The translations under genes were made by a program, and so were the position numbers. From NCBI GenBank assembly GCA_001917585.1, contig MNEG01000061.1:1-32255 (forward strand): 32,255 bases of DNA, in the 5' to 3' direction. Shown one piece after another: positions 14,940 to 23,194 of this stretch. The notes beneath the pieces were generated by a model. That model saw only the letters and a program-made list of their open reading frames with translations. It ran no database searches and was not told where the DNA came from. The stretch comes from Candidatus Rokubacteria bacterium 13_1_40CM_68_15 (lineage in GTDB: Bacteria > Methylomirabilota > Methylomirabilia > Rokubacteriales > CSP1-6). Position 1 is the first letter of the stretch, and each line of letters opens with the position of its first letter.

Positions 14940-16015
14940 GACGACGGTTCCTGCACCGCCGTGGGCGCCAGCTCCGGAACCGCCGTCGTCGATCGGACCG
15001 AGAGCCGCTCCTGGCTGTAGAGCCGCCGGACGAGCGGCGACACGAGATCGGGTGCACGGCGTCCTGCCACCGCGTCCACCAGCGCAGCGCCGAGCAGCAA
15101 CGGTGACGCCAGCATCGCTCGAGCCGCGACCGCGGCACGCCGTCGGCGGGGATGGTGCCACCATTCGCCGAGCCGCGCCGACGCGCGATGGACGGCCACC
15201 GCGGAGACGGCGGCACCCCAGCCGGCGAAGGTGTCCCCATGGGCCGCGCCCGCCTCGAGCATCGCGGCGTGGCGCACGTGCAGACGCTCGCTGCTGACGA
15301 CGGTCGCGATCTCATGGGCGGCGGCCCGCGCCTCGATGCCCCACCGCCGCGCCGTCCCGATAGCCAGATAGATGCCGATCGCGACCCCGTCGCCGATCGG
15401 ATGGAAGCGGCTTCGACGGACAGCGCGCGCGCTGACGTCGATCGGGACCTCGATCACACCGGCGCCGGCGGCGGCGGCCGCGATCAGGACCTCCGTCTCG
15501 AAGACGAAGCCGCCGCGTCGCGTGCTGAGGCGGTCCAGCAGCGCCAGCGGGTAGACGCGGAACCCCGATTGCGTGTCGCGCAGCTGCAGGCCGCTCACCC
15601 AGTTGATGAAGAAGCCGGCGACACGAATGGCGTTGAGTCGGCCCCGCGGTACGGCGACCGCCTCTCCGTCCCCGGCAACCCGGCTTCCGATGATGATCGC
15701 GCCCGGATTCCGTCGGGCCGCCATCACCAGGGCCGCCACGTTGTCCGGACAGTGCTGGCCGTCGCCGTCGAGCGTGATCACGTGCGTGGCGCCGCGGCGC
15801 CCGGCGGCTGCGAGCCCCGACCGCAGTGCCTGCCCCTTACCGAGCCGGCGCGGATGCCGGATGACCTCGGCACCGGCTTCGACCGCTCTGGCGCCGCTCG
15901 CGTCGCGCGAGCCGTCGTCGACCACGAGCACGGGCGCGTACCGCCTCGCACCCGCGGCAACGCTGGCCACGGTCGCTTCCTCGTCGAACACCGGGATGAC
16001 GATGAACGGGGTCAT
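14936..16015 (-). CDS. Family 2 (DPM1-like) glycosyltransferase
   Basis: A 359-residue GT-A-fold enzyme. DDGS is at 33-36, the metal/nucleotide-binding DGDGQH at 83-88 and the acceptor-loop QSGFR at 149-153, as in polyprenyl-phosphate mannosyl/glucosyltransferases. The C-terminal 140 residues are basic and Ala-rich with one or two hydrophobic stretches (near 305-320), suggesting membrane attachment. It overlaps the preceding and following genes by 4 bp each. Similar GT2 genes accompany KS/ACP/acyltransferase genes in aryl-polyene and xanthomonadin loci, where they are thought to glycosylate the lipid head group. That role here is inferred from context. Confidence 0.87.
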   Translation of the reverse strand: MTPFIVIPVFDEEATVASVAAGARRYAPVLVVDDGSRDASGARAVEAGAEVIRHPRRLGKGQALRSGLAAAGRRGATHVITLDGDGQHCPDNVAALVMAARRNPGAIIIGSRVAGDGEAVAVPRGRLNAIRVAGFFINWVSGLQLRDTQSGFRVYPLALLDRLSTRRGGFVFETEVLIAAAAAGAGVIEVPIDVSARAVRRSRFHPIGDGVAIGIYLAIGTARRWGIEARAAAHEIATVVSSERLHVRHAAMLEAGAAHGDTFAGWGAAVSAVAVHRASARLGEWWHHPRRRRAAVAARAMLASPLLLGAALVDAVAGRRAPDLVSPLVRRLYSQERLSVRSTTAVPELAPTAVQEPSS

Positions 16016-17028
16016 GGCCCGACGATCACCGCGACCTGACTGCCGCCGCGGCCGATACCGTGGACGAGGCTCGGCCGACCGCTTCTCCGGGCGGCGCCGG
16101 CCGCCGCCGCCACGCCGAGGGCGCCTGCACCGGCGTGCGCTCCGATGAGCCGGCGAAGCGAGGAGCGTCGCTCGTGACCAGCGCCGAGAGCGGTGTCGAG
16201 CAGGCGCTGCTCCCAGTGATCGCGGCCGCGATCCCCGCTCGTCGAGTCGTACACGGCGCCGAGATGGCGCAGTTCCACGCTTGCGGCGGCGAGCGCCTCG
16301 GCGACGACCGACGACTGCGTGCTCCGTCCGACGCCGTGAGGCCGTGCGGCCAGCGCACCCGAAGCGGTGCCCATGATCTCGCCCAGTATGCGGGCGCCTC
16401 GCTCGCGCGCCGACGAGGCGCTCTCGAGCACGAGCATCACGGCCCCTTCACCCCGGCGCTCCTCGCCCGCGCCCAGGTCGGCCAGCATCGAGCCGAGAAA
16501 CGGATCGATTTGATCGACGCCGCCGGCCAGGACAGCGCGAGCCCGCCCGCTCGCGATCGCTCCCGCCGCCCGCACGATCGCCAGCTCACCGGCCACGGTC
16601 GGTGCGTTGAGCGTGAGCGACAGCGCCTTCGCGCCGGTGGCAATGGTCGTCGCGGCCGCCATCGTGTTCATCACCGTGTTCGGGAAGATCAACGCCGACA
16701 GGCCGGGCGGCCCCGCCGCCAGATAGCCATCGGCGAACTCGACCGTCGAGCGGAGATCGCCGAACTCCGTCCCGAGCACGAGCCCGACGTCGTCGCCCGC
16801 CCGGAGCTCGGCGTCGTCGAGCGCGAGGCGCCCCGCGGCAACGGCCAGCTGACAGACGCGTGACAGGCGCCGCGCCTCCCCGTCACCCAGCAGCGCTACC
16901 AGCCGTTCATCGGCAATCGCGTCGTGCACGGGGGATGGTTCGGCGAGGAACGCGCTGACCGTCGCGGCGCCGCCGGTGAATCGCGCCGTGACGGCGCCGA
17001 CGCCGGTGATCGCGACGCCCGTCGTCAC
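16012..17028 (-). CDS. Degenerate ketosynthase, chain-length-factor-like
   Basis: A 338-residue thiolase-fold protein that keeps the KS outline: GVAITGVGAV at the N-terminus, FPNTVMNTMA near the middle, AVLAGGVD, and a C-terminal HAGAGALG. The catalytic Cys region reads LTLNAPTVAGELA, so the nucleophile is absent, and the HGTGT motif is replaced by DSTSGDRGRD. It cannot condense on its own. Its position directly behind a complete KS, with a GTG start overlapping that gene's stop by 4 bp, suggests a KS/chain-length-factor heterodimer as in type II polyketide systems. It is shorter than the usual 400 residues. Confidence 0.8.
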   Translation of the reverse strand: MTTGVAITGVGAVTARFTGGAATVSAFLAEPSPVHDAIADERLVALLGDGEARRLSRVCQLAVAAGRLALDDAELRAGDDVGLVLGTEFGDLRSTVEFADGYLAAGPPGLSALIFPNTVMNTMAAATTIATGAKALSLTLNAPTVAGELAIVRAAGAIASGRARAVLAGGVDQIDPFLGSMLADLGAGEERRGEGAVMLVLESASSARERGARILGEIMGTASGALAARPHGVGRSTQSSVVAEALAAASVELRHLGAVYDSTSGDRGRDHWEQRLLDTALGAGHERRSSLRRLIGAHAGAGALGVAAAAGAARRSGRPSLVHGIGRGGSQVAVIVGP

Positions 17029-18203
17029 AGTCGGCGGAAGAGCAGCGTCACGTTCTGACCGCCGAAGCCGAACGAGTTGGAGATCGCGCAGTCGACGGCC
17101 GCCTCGCGGGCCATACTCGGCACGCAGTCGAAGGCCACTTCGGAGTCCGCCGTCGTGAGATTCACGGTCGGCGGCACCGTTTCGTGAACGAGGGCCAGAA
17201 TGGTGGCCACCGCCTCGAGGCTGCCCGCGGCGGCCATGGTGTGGCCGATCATCGACTTGGTCGAGCTGACCAGGACGCCGCCGGCACCGAACACGGAGCG
17301 GAGGGCGCGCGCTTCGATCCGGTCGTTCTGGAGCGTCGCCGTGCCGTGCGCGTTGACGTAGCCGACGGCCTTCGGTTCGACGCGCGCTCGGGCCAGCGCC
17401 GCCATCATCGCGCGCGCCATCCCTTCGCCGTCGGGCTGCGGCGAGGTGACGTGGAAGGCGTCGGTCGTCATCCCGGACCCGGCGAGCTCGGCATAGGCCC
17501 GCGCCCCCCGCGCATGGGCATGGGCGGCGTCCTCGAGCACGACGAAGGCGGCTCCCTCGCCGATGGACATGCCGCGGCGGGCGCGATCGAACGGTCGGCA
17601 CGGCTCGGGATCGAGCAGGCGGAGCGCGTTGAATCCCATGAAGCAGATGCGCGTGAGCGCGTCGGCCCCGCCGGCGACCGCCACCCGCACCACGCCGTCG
17701 GCAACGAGGTCGGCGGCCACGGCCAGTGAGACGGCGCCCGAGCTACAGGCCGTGACGAGCGTCTCGCGCGGGCCGCCCAGACCGAGGCGCGAGCCCACGA
17801 CGTCGGCGTGCGAGTAGGGCAGAATCGAGCGGAGCGCCGGCGTCGGGCACAGTGGCGCGCCGCCGCGCTTGGCCGGCCAGTACCAGCCTTCGGCTTCGAG
17901 CATGCCGCCGCCGACGGCGCCGACGACGAGGGCGGCGCGCCGGCGCTCGGCCACGCCGAGGCCGGCGTCGTCGATGGCTTCGCGCGCGGCCGCGAGGGCC
18001 AGGCGATCCGCCCGGGAGCGGCGGGGCGATCCGGGGACGGGATCAGGCACCTCGGCGGCAATCCGGCAGCGGAAGCCTTCGGTCTCGATGAGCGTGACCG
18101 GACGGATGGCGCACGTCCCCGACCGCACGCCTTCCCAGTACGCTTTCACGCCGAGCCCGAAGGGACTGACGACACCGAGGCCAGTGACGACGACGCGGGT
18201 CAT
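17025..18203 (-). CDS. Beta-ketoacyl-ACP synthase (FabF-like), catalytically complete
   Basis: A 392-residue condensing enzyme that would extend an acyl chain on ACP with malonyl-ACP. The Cys-His-His set is complete: Cys153 in TACSSG, His286 in NAHGTAT, Lys316 and His321 in STKSMIGHT, with the C-terminal FGFGGQN loop. The ATG at 18203 overlaps the ACP stop (ATGA). It lies between ACP and the Cys-less partner and likely works with both. It differs from the second complete KS in this operon in the acyl-pocket region, so the two may act on different chain lengths or starters. A housekeeping FabF role is unlikely, given duplicated KS genes and no fabG/fabD/acpP neighbours. Confidence 0.88.
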   Translation of the reverse strand: MTRVVVTGLGVVSPFGLGVKAYWEGVRSGTCAIRPVTLIETEGFRCRIAAEVPDPVPGSPRRSRADRLALAAAREAIDDAGLGVAERRRAALVVGAVGGGMLEAEGWYWPAKRGGAPLCPTPALRSILPYSHADVVGSRLGLGGPRETLVTACSSGAVSLAVAADLVADGVVRVAVAGGADALTRICFMGFNALRLLDPEPCRPFDRARRGMSIGEGAAFVVLEDAAHAHARGARAYAELAGSGMTTDAFHVTSPQPDGEGMARAMMAALARARVEPKAVGYVNAHGTATLQNDRIEARALRSVFGAGGVLVSSTKSMIGHTMAAAGSLEAVATILALVHETVPPTVNLTTADSEVAFDCVPSMAREAAVDCAISNSFGFGGQNVTLLFRRL

Positions 18204-18475
18204 GCCGTGGTCGCGCGCTCGGCGATGAAAGCGCACAGCGTCCGGAACGACGCGAAGTGCGGCGCGAGATCCTGGGCATCGTCCATCACGAGCCCGAAGC
18301 GGTCCTCGATGGCGAGCGAGAGCTCGATGAAGTCGAGCGAGTCGAGACCGACCGACCCATCCACGCCCTTGGGCAGCGGCGTGTCGAGCGTCACGTCGGA
18401 CACGCGGTGGGGCTCGAAGCGGAGCCGCGTCACGAAGATCGTTCGCAGGTCGTCGAGGACCTCTTTGGGTTCCAT
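18200..18475 (-). CDS. Acyl carrier protein
   Basis: A 91-residue ACP with the phosphopantetheine attachment serine at residue 46 in GLDSLDFIEL, an acidic helix III and a slightly longer loop I (DTPLPKGVDGSVG) than housekeeping AcpP. It would carry the growing chain between the KS enzymes, acyltransferase and flavoprotein. GGAGGG lies between the upstream stop and the ATG at 18475, the best ribosome site inside the operon, consistent with need for excess ACP. AcpS encoded at 27778-28242 could activate it. Confidence 0.9.
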   Translation of the reverse strand: MEPKEVLDDLRTIFVTRLRFEPHRVSDVTLDTPLPKGVDGSVGLDSLDFIELSLAIEDRFGLVMDDAQDLAPHFASFRTLCAFIAERATTA

Positions 18476-18482
18476 GCCCTCC

Positions 18483-19274
18483 TCAGGCCTCCGCCAGCGC
18501 GGCCGTGCGTCCGCGCCACTGGCCGGTCGCCGTCCACGGATCATCGCCGGTCGCGCGCGCCAATGCGAGCGCGAAGAGCGGACCGCAGGCGAGCGTCTCA
18601 CCGACGCGGCGCTGTGCGCGAGCCGTCAGATCCGAGACGCCGCCTGCAGCCACCAGCTCGATCCGGCGATCGCCGGGCACGACCAGCGCGCAGGCCGCCG
18701 CCTCGGTCAACGGGCGTCCGAGCAGGCGCCGATCGCGCGCAAAGAGATCCGCGCACTCGGCGAACGTCTCGACGGCGAGGACGAGCGCCCGCTCGCACGC
18801 GTCCTCGGCCATCAGTCGTGCCGCCCAGGCCAGAGCCTCCAGTGTCACGGCGGCGCCACCGACCAGCGTGACGTAGGGCCCGCGCAGTCCGTATTCGATG
18901 GTCACCTCGGCGGGCACGGCGCTCGGCGCCGTATAGGGAAAGTGCAGTGCGCCGGCGCGGCCCGGCTCGCCCGCCTCGATGAACGCGCGGTTCGACGGGC
19001 CGTAGGCCGCCGCGGTGACGTAAAGCAGCGCCGTTCGGGTGCCGGCAATCGCCCCGCGGCCGAGCCCGGCGTCGTCGAGCGTCGCCTGCACCGCCGCCAC
19101 GCCGAGCAGGCATTCACGCGTGGCGCGCCGGAAGCGCTCGCCGTCCAGCCGCGGCGTGGCCACCGTCACGACGGCGCGATCCCCGGCCGCCACCGTCGCA
19201 TCGTCGGGCCACGCCTCGAGGCCGCGCCCCCAGCCCGTGATCACGCCGACGCCGGCCAGGCTCACGCCGGTCAC
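18483..19274 (-). CDS. Truncated Cys-less ketosynthase-like protein
   Basis: A 263-residue protein matching only the N-terminal half of a KS: VSLAGVGVITGWG start, YVTAAAYGPSN near 88-98 and a core helix region TLVGGAAVTLEALAWAA where the active Cys would be. The nucleophile is absent and the C-terminal half with both catalytic His is missing. The length and form fit the Ketoacyl-synt_2 group annotated as chain length factor in aryl-polyene clusters. The GTG start overlaps the stop of the complete KS upstream by 4 bp, mirroring the KS/degenerate KS pair at 16012-18203. Probably a non-catalytic partner. Confidence 0.75.
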   Translation of the reverse strand: MTGVSLAGVGVITGWGRGLEAWPDDATVAAGDRAVVTVATPRLDGERFRRATRECLLGVAAVQATLDDAGLGRGAIAGTRTALLYVTAAAYGPSNRAFIEAGEPGRAGALHFPYTAPSAVPAEVTIEYGLRGPYVTLVGGAAVTLEALAWAARLMAEDACERALVLAVETFAECADLFARDRRLLGRPLTEAAACALVVPGDRRIELVAAGGVSDLTARAQRRVGETLACGPLFALALARATGDDPWTATGQWRGRTAALAEA

Positions 19275-20458
19275 GCCGCCCGCCCTTCGAGGACGAGCGC
19301 GGCGTTACAGCCCCCGAAGCCGAGCGACGTGCTGAGGCTCACGCGCGGCCGCGCCCATCGGGGGCCATGCGGCACGTAGTCGAGGTCGCAATCGGCGTCG
19401 GCTTCCTCGAAGCCGAGCGTGTGCGGAATCACGCCGTGTCGCGCGGCCAGAAGGCACATGATCGCTTCCAGCGTCGCGGCCGCGCCCATCGTGTGGCCCA
19501 TGCCGGCCTTGATCGAGTTCACCGGAACGCCGGCGGCCCGCCGGCCCAGGACGCGCTTGATCACCGCGGTCTCGATGCGATCGTTGAGCGGCGTCCCAGT
19601 CCCGTGGGCGCTCACGAAGTCCACCGCGCCAGCGTCGAGGCCGGCCTGGTGCAGCGCGAGCTCGACTGCGTGCTCGAGGCCACGGCCAGTGGGATCCGGC
19701 GCCGCGACGTGGGTGGCGTCGCTGGTGGAGGCGTGGCCGAGCAGTCTTCCCAGCCGGGGTCCCGGCACGTCGCCATCGCGCGCCATGAGCACGAGGGCGG
19801 CGCCTTCGCCCAGCAGTAGGCCGCTACGGCGACGGTCGAACGGTCGGATCCGATCGCGCGTCAGTGAGCGCAGCGCATCGAACCCGCGCATGACGAAGCG
19901 GCAGAGGCCGTCGTAACCGCCGGCCACGATCAGGTCGGCGCGGTCGGCGCGCAGCAGATCGGCGGCCAGACCGAGCGCGCTCGCCCCTGACGCGCACGCC
20001 GTCGACACGGTGAGCACGGGCCCGCGCGCGCCGAGGTGAAGCGCCAGCGCGTGCGCGGGACTGTCGTACAGCCCGGCCGCGGCCGCGCGCAGGGACGGCC
20101 CACCGGCGATGGCGTCTTCCAGCGCCTCGACGCCACCCAGCGCGGTGCCCACCACGACACCGAGGCGCACGGGATCGGCGTCGAGCGACGCGCGCGCGCG
20201 AAGATCGTCGGCGGCGGCACACAACAAGCTCGACGCCCGGCACCGGCGGCCACGCTCGTCGCCGGACGGCAGCTTCTTGATCTCGCCGCCCCGTCCGACC
20301 CGGAGATCGCTCACCGCGAACCGCTCGATCGTCGAGATACCATTCGCGCCCGTCAGCAGACCGCTCCAGAAGGCGTCGAGGTCATCGCCGATCGGCGTGA
20401 CGACGCCGGCGGCGAGGATGGCGACGGGCTCAGGCCGCAGAGGGAACGCTCCAGGCAT
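19271..20458 (-). CDS. Beta-ketoacyl-ACP synthase (FabF-like), catalytically complete
   Basis: A 395-residue condensing enzyme with an intact active site: Cys155 in STACASG, His285 in SAHGTGT, Lys317 and His322 in SIKAGMGHT, and the C-terminal LGFGGCN loop. It is the first KS in the operon. Its ATG at 20458 lies 29 nt inside the acyltransferase gene, so it is translationally coupled; no later in-frame start suits the conserved N-terminus. With the truncated KS-like gene behind it, it likely forms one of two condensing heterodimers. Intact Cys/His/His argues for elongation rather than decarboxylation only. Confidence 0.88.
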   Translation of the reverse strand: MPGAFPLRPEPVAILAAGVVTPIGDDLDAFWSGLLTGANGISTIERFAVSDLRVGRGGEIKKLPSGDERGRRCRASSLLCAAADDLRARASLDADPVRLGVVVGTALGGVEALEDAIAGGPSLRAAAAGLYDSPAHALALHLGARGPVLTVSTACASGASALGLAADLLRADRADLIVAGGYDGLCRFVMRGFDALRSLTRDRIRPFDRRRSGLLLGEGAALVLMARDGDVPGPRLGRLLGHASTSDATHVAAPDPTGRGLEHAVELALHQAGLDAGAVDFVSAHGTGTPLNDRIETAVIKRVLGRRAAGVPVNSIKAGMGHTMGAAATLEAIMCLLAARHGVIPHTLGFEEADADCDLDYVPHGPRWARPRVSLSTSLGFGGCNAALVLEGRAA

Positions 20459-21359
20459 CGAAGAAATTGAACCACTGCTCGGGGTGCGCGCGGACCGCCG
20501 CCTCCAGCGCTTTGACCCACGTGGCGAGCGCTTCGATCTCGGCGCCCTCCGTCACCGTGATCGGCTCTCCGACGGCGATCGTGTAGCGCCGGTCTGGCTC
20601 GAAGACGCAGAAGCTCGGCACGACCGGCACGGCGGCCGCGCGCGCGAGGACGAACGGCCCCAGCGGGAACGGCGCCGGTGCTCCGAAGAACGACATCGCA
20701 ACGTCGCCGCGATTGCCCAGGCCCCGATCGCCCTGCATGGCGACGATCTCTCCGCGCCGGAGCGCACCCATCAGGGGAAGCACGGATCTCGGATCACGGC
20801 GCGTGACGAACTTCACCGCGCCGGGCACGGCCCGCAGGAATCGCTCGACCCCGGCGTCGGCCTCGGGCGCGACGACGACGTGGGTCGGCCGCGGCAAGCG
20901 GTGCGCGAGCAGTCGGCCCGCGAATTCCCAGTTGCCGAGGTGGGCGGTGAGCACGACGATGCCGCGGCCGCCGGCGCCGGCCTCGGCCAGGTTCTCACCG
21001 CCACGAATCGCGGCCAGCAAGCGCTCGGGGAGACGACGCTGCCGATTGGCGACGACCAGGTCGGCGAAGCAGACGGCGAAGTGACGGAACACATCGCGGG
21101 CCAGCGCCGCGCGCGCGCGGGTCGCGAGGTCGGGCCGGACGCGGGCCAGATTCGCCTCGACCCGTGACCGCTCGCGCGGTAAGGCGCCGGCTGCGACGCC
21201 GCCCAGCGCCGCGGCGAGCTTCAACCGTGCCCGACGCGGCAGCGCCGACGCGATCACCGCGGCGGCGCGGTACGCCGCGACGTGATTGAACGGATGCGAG
21301 TACCAGCGAGGCGGCCGCGATGGCGCCGCCACCGGAACACATGACGCGACCGTCGTCAT
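20430..21359 (-). CDS. LpxL/HtrB-family acyltransferase
   Basis: A 309-residue inner-membrane-associated acyltransferase. The HX4E catalytic motif is at His140-Glu145 (HLGNWE). The family segment MQGDRG is near 208-213 and a C-terminal HPEQWFNFFD resembles the LpxL signature HPEQW.W. An N-terminal hydrophobic segment (30-60) can anchor it. Relatives transfer acyl chains from ACP to lipid A or to polyene/flexirubin lipids. Here the likely donor is the operon ACP and the acceptor an envelope lipid. The ATG overlaps the lipoprotein stop by 1 nt (TGATG). It is not a housekeeping LpxL by context: no lpx genes nearby. Confidence 0.88.
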   Translation of the reverse strand: MTTVASCVPVAAPSRPPRWYSHPFNHVAAYRAAAVIASALPRRARLKLAAALGGVAAGALPRERSRVEANLARVRPDLATRARAALARDVFRHFAVCFADLVVANRQRRLPERLLAAIRGGENLAEAGAGGRGIVVLTAHLGNWEFAGRLLAHRLPRPTHVVVAPEADAGVERFLRAVPGAVKFVTRRDPRSVLPLMGALRRGEIVAMQGDRGLGNRGDVAMSFFGAPAPFPLGPFVLARAAAVPVVPSFCVFEPDRRYTIAVGEPITVTEGAEIEALATWVKALEAAVRAHPEQWFNFFDAWSVPSAA

Positions 21360-22144
21360 CAGAGCAGCCACGAGTAGTACATCCGGAAGACGCGAATGGC
21401 CCCCGGCCGCGTGTCGTAGACGTGCGTGGCGACGAACCGGCGCGCCGAGCGCTCGAAGGAGATGACCCCGGGCTCCGTCGGGTCGTTCGGGTCCCAGATG
21501 CTGAGCTCGACTGCTGTCTCCGTCCGGCGGTACGCGAACGCCACCACCGTGTGGTTGAGCTCCGGCGTCGGCCAGTTGGTCACCAGGAGCTGGACGAGCC
21601 GGCCCTGATCGAGGTCGGCCACGATCTCGCCGGCCACGGCTTCCTGGTGGCCGCGCGTGACCGGGAGCGTGACGCGCCAGTTCGTCGGGTGGACGAACGT
21701 CCAGAAGCGGCCACCGAGTCCCGTCTTCACCGCCGCTTCCTCGGCCGCCGAGAATTCGCGCAAGCTCGCGTACCCGGGAATCACGACGCGATCGTCGGGC
21801 GGCCGCGCCGGATGCCACGGCGCCTCCGCGACGACGCGACGAATGCGGTCGACGTACCGCCCCTCGTCGAGCTTCGGCTGAGCCGGGTCGAAGCGCGCGA
21901 AGAGGAAGAACTGGCGCATCGCGCGCGCCAGCACGAAGCAATAGTTCGCGTAGAGATCGGGGGTGTCGGGCTGGCGGGCCCGGATCTCGTTCCGGAACGC
22001 GAATGTGTCGCGGGCGAAGTCGAAGCCGGGCGCCGCGAGCGACGCCGGTGCCGACACCGTGGGCGGCGCGGGCGGCAGCGCGCCGGCGCACGCGGTCGTG
22101 AACACCAGAACCCCGACCAGCGAGCCGCGGACGAGAATCCCCAA
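21359..22144 (-). CDS. Lipoprotein with a papain-like Cys/His/Asp pattern
   Basis: A 261-residue lipoprotein that opens the KS operon. The lipobox ends at Cys19 (VFTTAC). Further on there is NYCFVLARAMRQF (Cys69 at the start of a helix), LNHTVVAFAYRR (His198 on a strand) and SIWDPNDP (Asp218). This order and spacing match C39/papain-like peptidase or transglutaminase folds, in which the Cys sits on a helix, His on a strand and Asp follows. I know no named family. The start is a TTG at 22144, chosen because it yields a proper signal peptide; AGGG lies 9 nt upstream. It may cleave or transfer an amide or thioester in the periplasm; function is inferred from motifs only. Confidence 0.6.
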   Translation of the reverse strand: MGILVRGSLVGVLVFTTACAGALPPAPPTVSAPASLAAPGFDFARDTFAFRNEIRARQPDTPDLYANYCFVLARAMRQFFLFARFDPAQPKLDEGRYVDRIRRVVAEAPWHPARPPDDRVVIPGYASLREFSAAEEAAVKTGLGGRFWTFVHPTNWRVTLPVTRGHQEAVAGEIVADLDQGRLVQLLVTNWPTPELNHTVVAFAYRRTETAVELSIWDPNDPTEPGVISFERSARRFVATHVYDTRPGAIRVFRMYYSWLL

Positions 22145-22152
22145 GCGTAATA

Positions 22153-22182
22153 ACCCTAAATGCGCGGTCCGGGCATCGTCAA
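22153..22182 (-). promoter_or_regulatory. Candidate promoter of the KS operon
   Basis: On the minus strand TTGACG (22177-22182) and TAGGGT (22153-22158) are 18 nt apart. The -35 is 5 of 6, the -10 poor. Transcription would start within a few bases of the TTG at 22144. The whole divergent interval between this operon and pyrD is only about 50 bp. Confidence 0.25.
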
Positions 22183-22195
22183 GTTCCCCGACGTT

Positions 22196-23188
22196 ATGGT
22201 ATTCTCGCGCCGCGTGCTGTACCGCATTCTGTACGACGCGGTTCTCAGCCGTCTGCCCGAGCCGACGGCGATCGCACTGGGCCAGACCGCGTTACGTCTC
22301 CTGCCCATCGACCGTCTCCCGGGCTTTCGCCTCGATGACCCCCGGCTGGCGGTGACGCTGGGCGGCGCCCGCCTCCCCAACCCGGTGATCCTCGCGGCCA
22401 TGTACTACGATCGCCGCATCCTCGAGCGCGCCATGCGGCTCGGCTTCGGTGCGGTCACGACCAAGACCATCACGCGCGACCCACGTCCCGGACATCCGCC
22501 GCCGAACCTCGTCCGCGTCCGCACGGCGGCCGGTCCCGGCCTCGTCAACTGCAACGGGTTCCAGAATCCCGGTCTGGCCGCCTTCGCACGGACGCTCCGG
22601 GGGTTGGCGCATCGCGTGCCGGTGATCGCCAGCGTGGCGGGCGAATCCGAGGACGACTACGTGGAGCTGGCGCGCGCGCTGGGACCGCTCGCCGATCTGG
22701 TGGAGCTCAACATCTCCTCGCCCAACACGCGCCTCGTCTACGCGTGGAGCACGCGGCCGAAGGATCTGCGGCGGATGCTCGAGCGCGTGCGCGCGGCGAT
22801 CACCGTGCCCGTGATCGTGAAGGTGTCGCCCGATTTCTCCGACGTCAACGAGCGCGAGATCATTCCCGCCGCGCTCGAGGCCGGCGTGCGCGTCGTCAAC
22901 TACGGCAACACCCGGCGCGTGGACGAGCCGCGGCTCAGCCAGCGCAGCGGCGGACTGTCCGGCCCCGAGATCTTCCCCGCGACGCTCGCCAACGTGCAAC
23001 GAACCCGCAAGCGATTCGGCGCCACCCTGGATCTCGTCGCCACGGGGGGCGTCGATACGCCCGACAAGGCCCTCGCCGTGCTCGATGCGGGCGCGACGGC
23101 GGTCTCGTACTTCACGGGATTCATCACGAGGGGGCCGATTCTGGCGCGAAGGATCCTCGACGCGCTCGTCGCCCGCGCCCGCCGCTAG
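22196..23188 (+). CDS. pyrD: Dihydroorotate dehydrogenase
   Basis: It oxidises dihydroorotate to orotate in pyrimidine synthesis. A 330-residue FMN-binding TIM barrel with an N-terminal helix (VLYRILYDAVLSRLPEPT), FGAVTTKTITRDPRPGHPPP, LVNCNGFQNPG, and the catalytic loop NISSPNT (Ser in place of the Cys of class 1 enzymes). ATGGVDTP and YFTGFITRGP near the C-terminus bind FMN phosphate. The Ser and N-terminal helix point to the membrane-linked class 2. The ATG at 22196 fits the usual N-terminus better than one at 22160; neither has a good ribosome site, and a leaderless start is possible. No other pyr gene is nearby. Confidence 0.9.
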   Translation: MVFSRRVLYRILYDAVLSRLPEPTAIALGQTALRLLPIDRLPGFRLDDPRLAVTLGGARLPNPVILAAMYYDRRILERAMRLGFGAVTTKTITRDPRPGHPPPNLVRVRTAAGPGLVNCNGFQNPGLAAFARTLRGLAHRVPVIASVAGESEDDYVELARALGPLADLVELNISSPNTRLVYAWSTRPKDLRRMLERVRAAITVPVIVKVSPDFSDVNEREIIPAALEAGVRVVNYGNTRRVDEPRLSQRSGGLSGPEIFPATLANVQRTRKRFGATLDLVATGGVDTPDKALAVLDAGATAVSYFTGFITRGPILARRILDALVARARR

Positions 23189-23194
23189 CAAGGA

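Noticed and set aside
15152-16039. Plus-strand frames opposite the glycosyltransferase
   Set aside because: They are shadow frames without motifs, while the minus frame has complete GT2 motifs.
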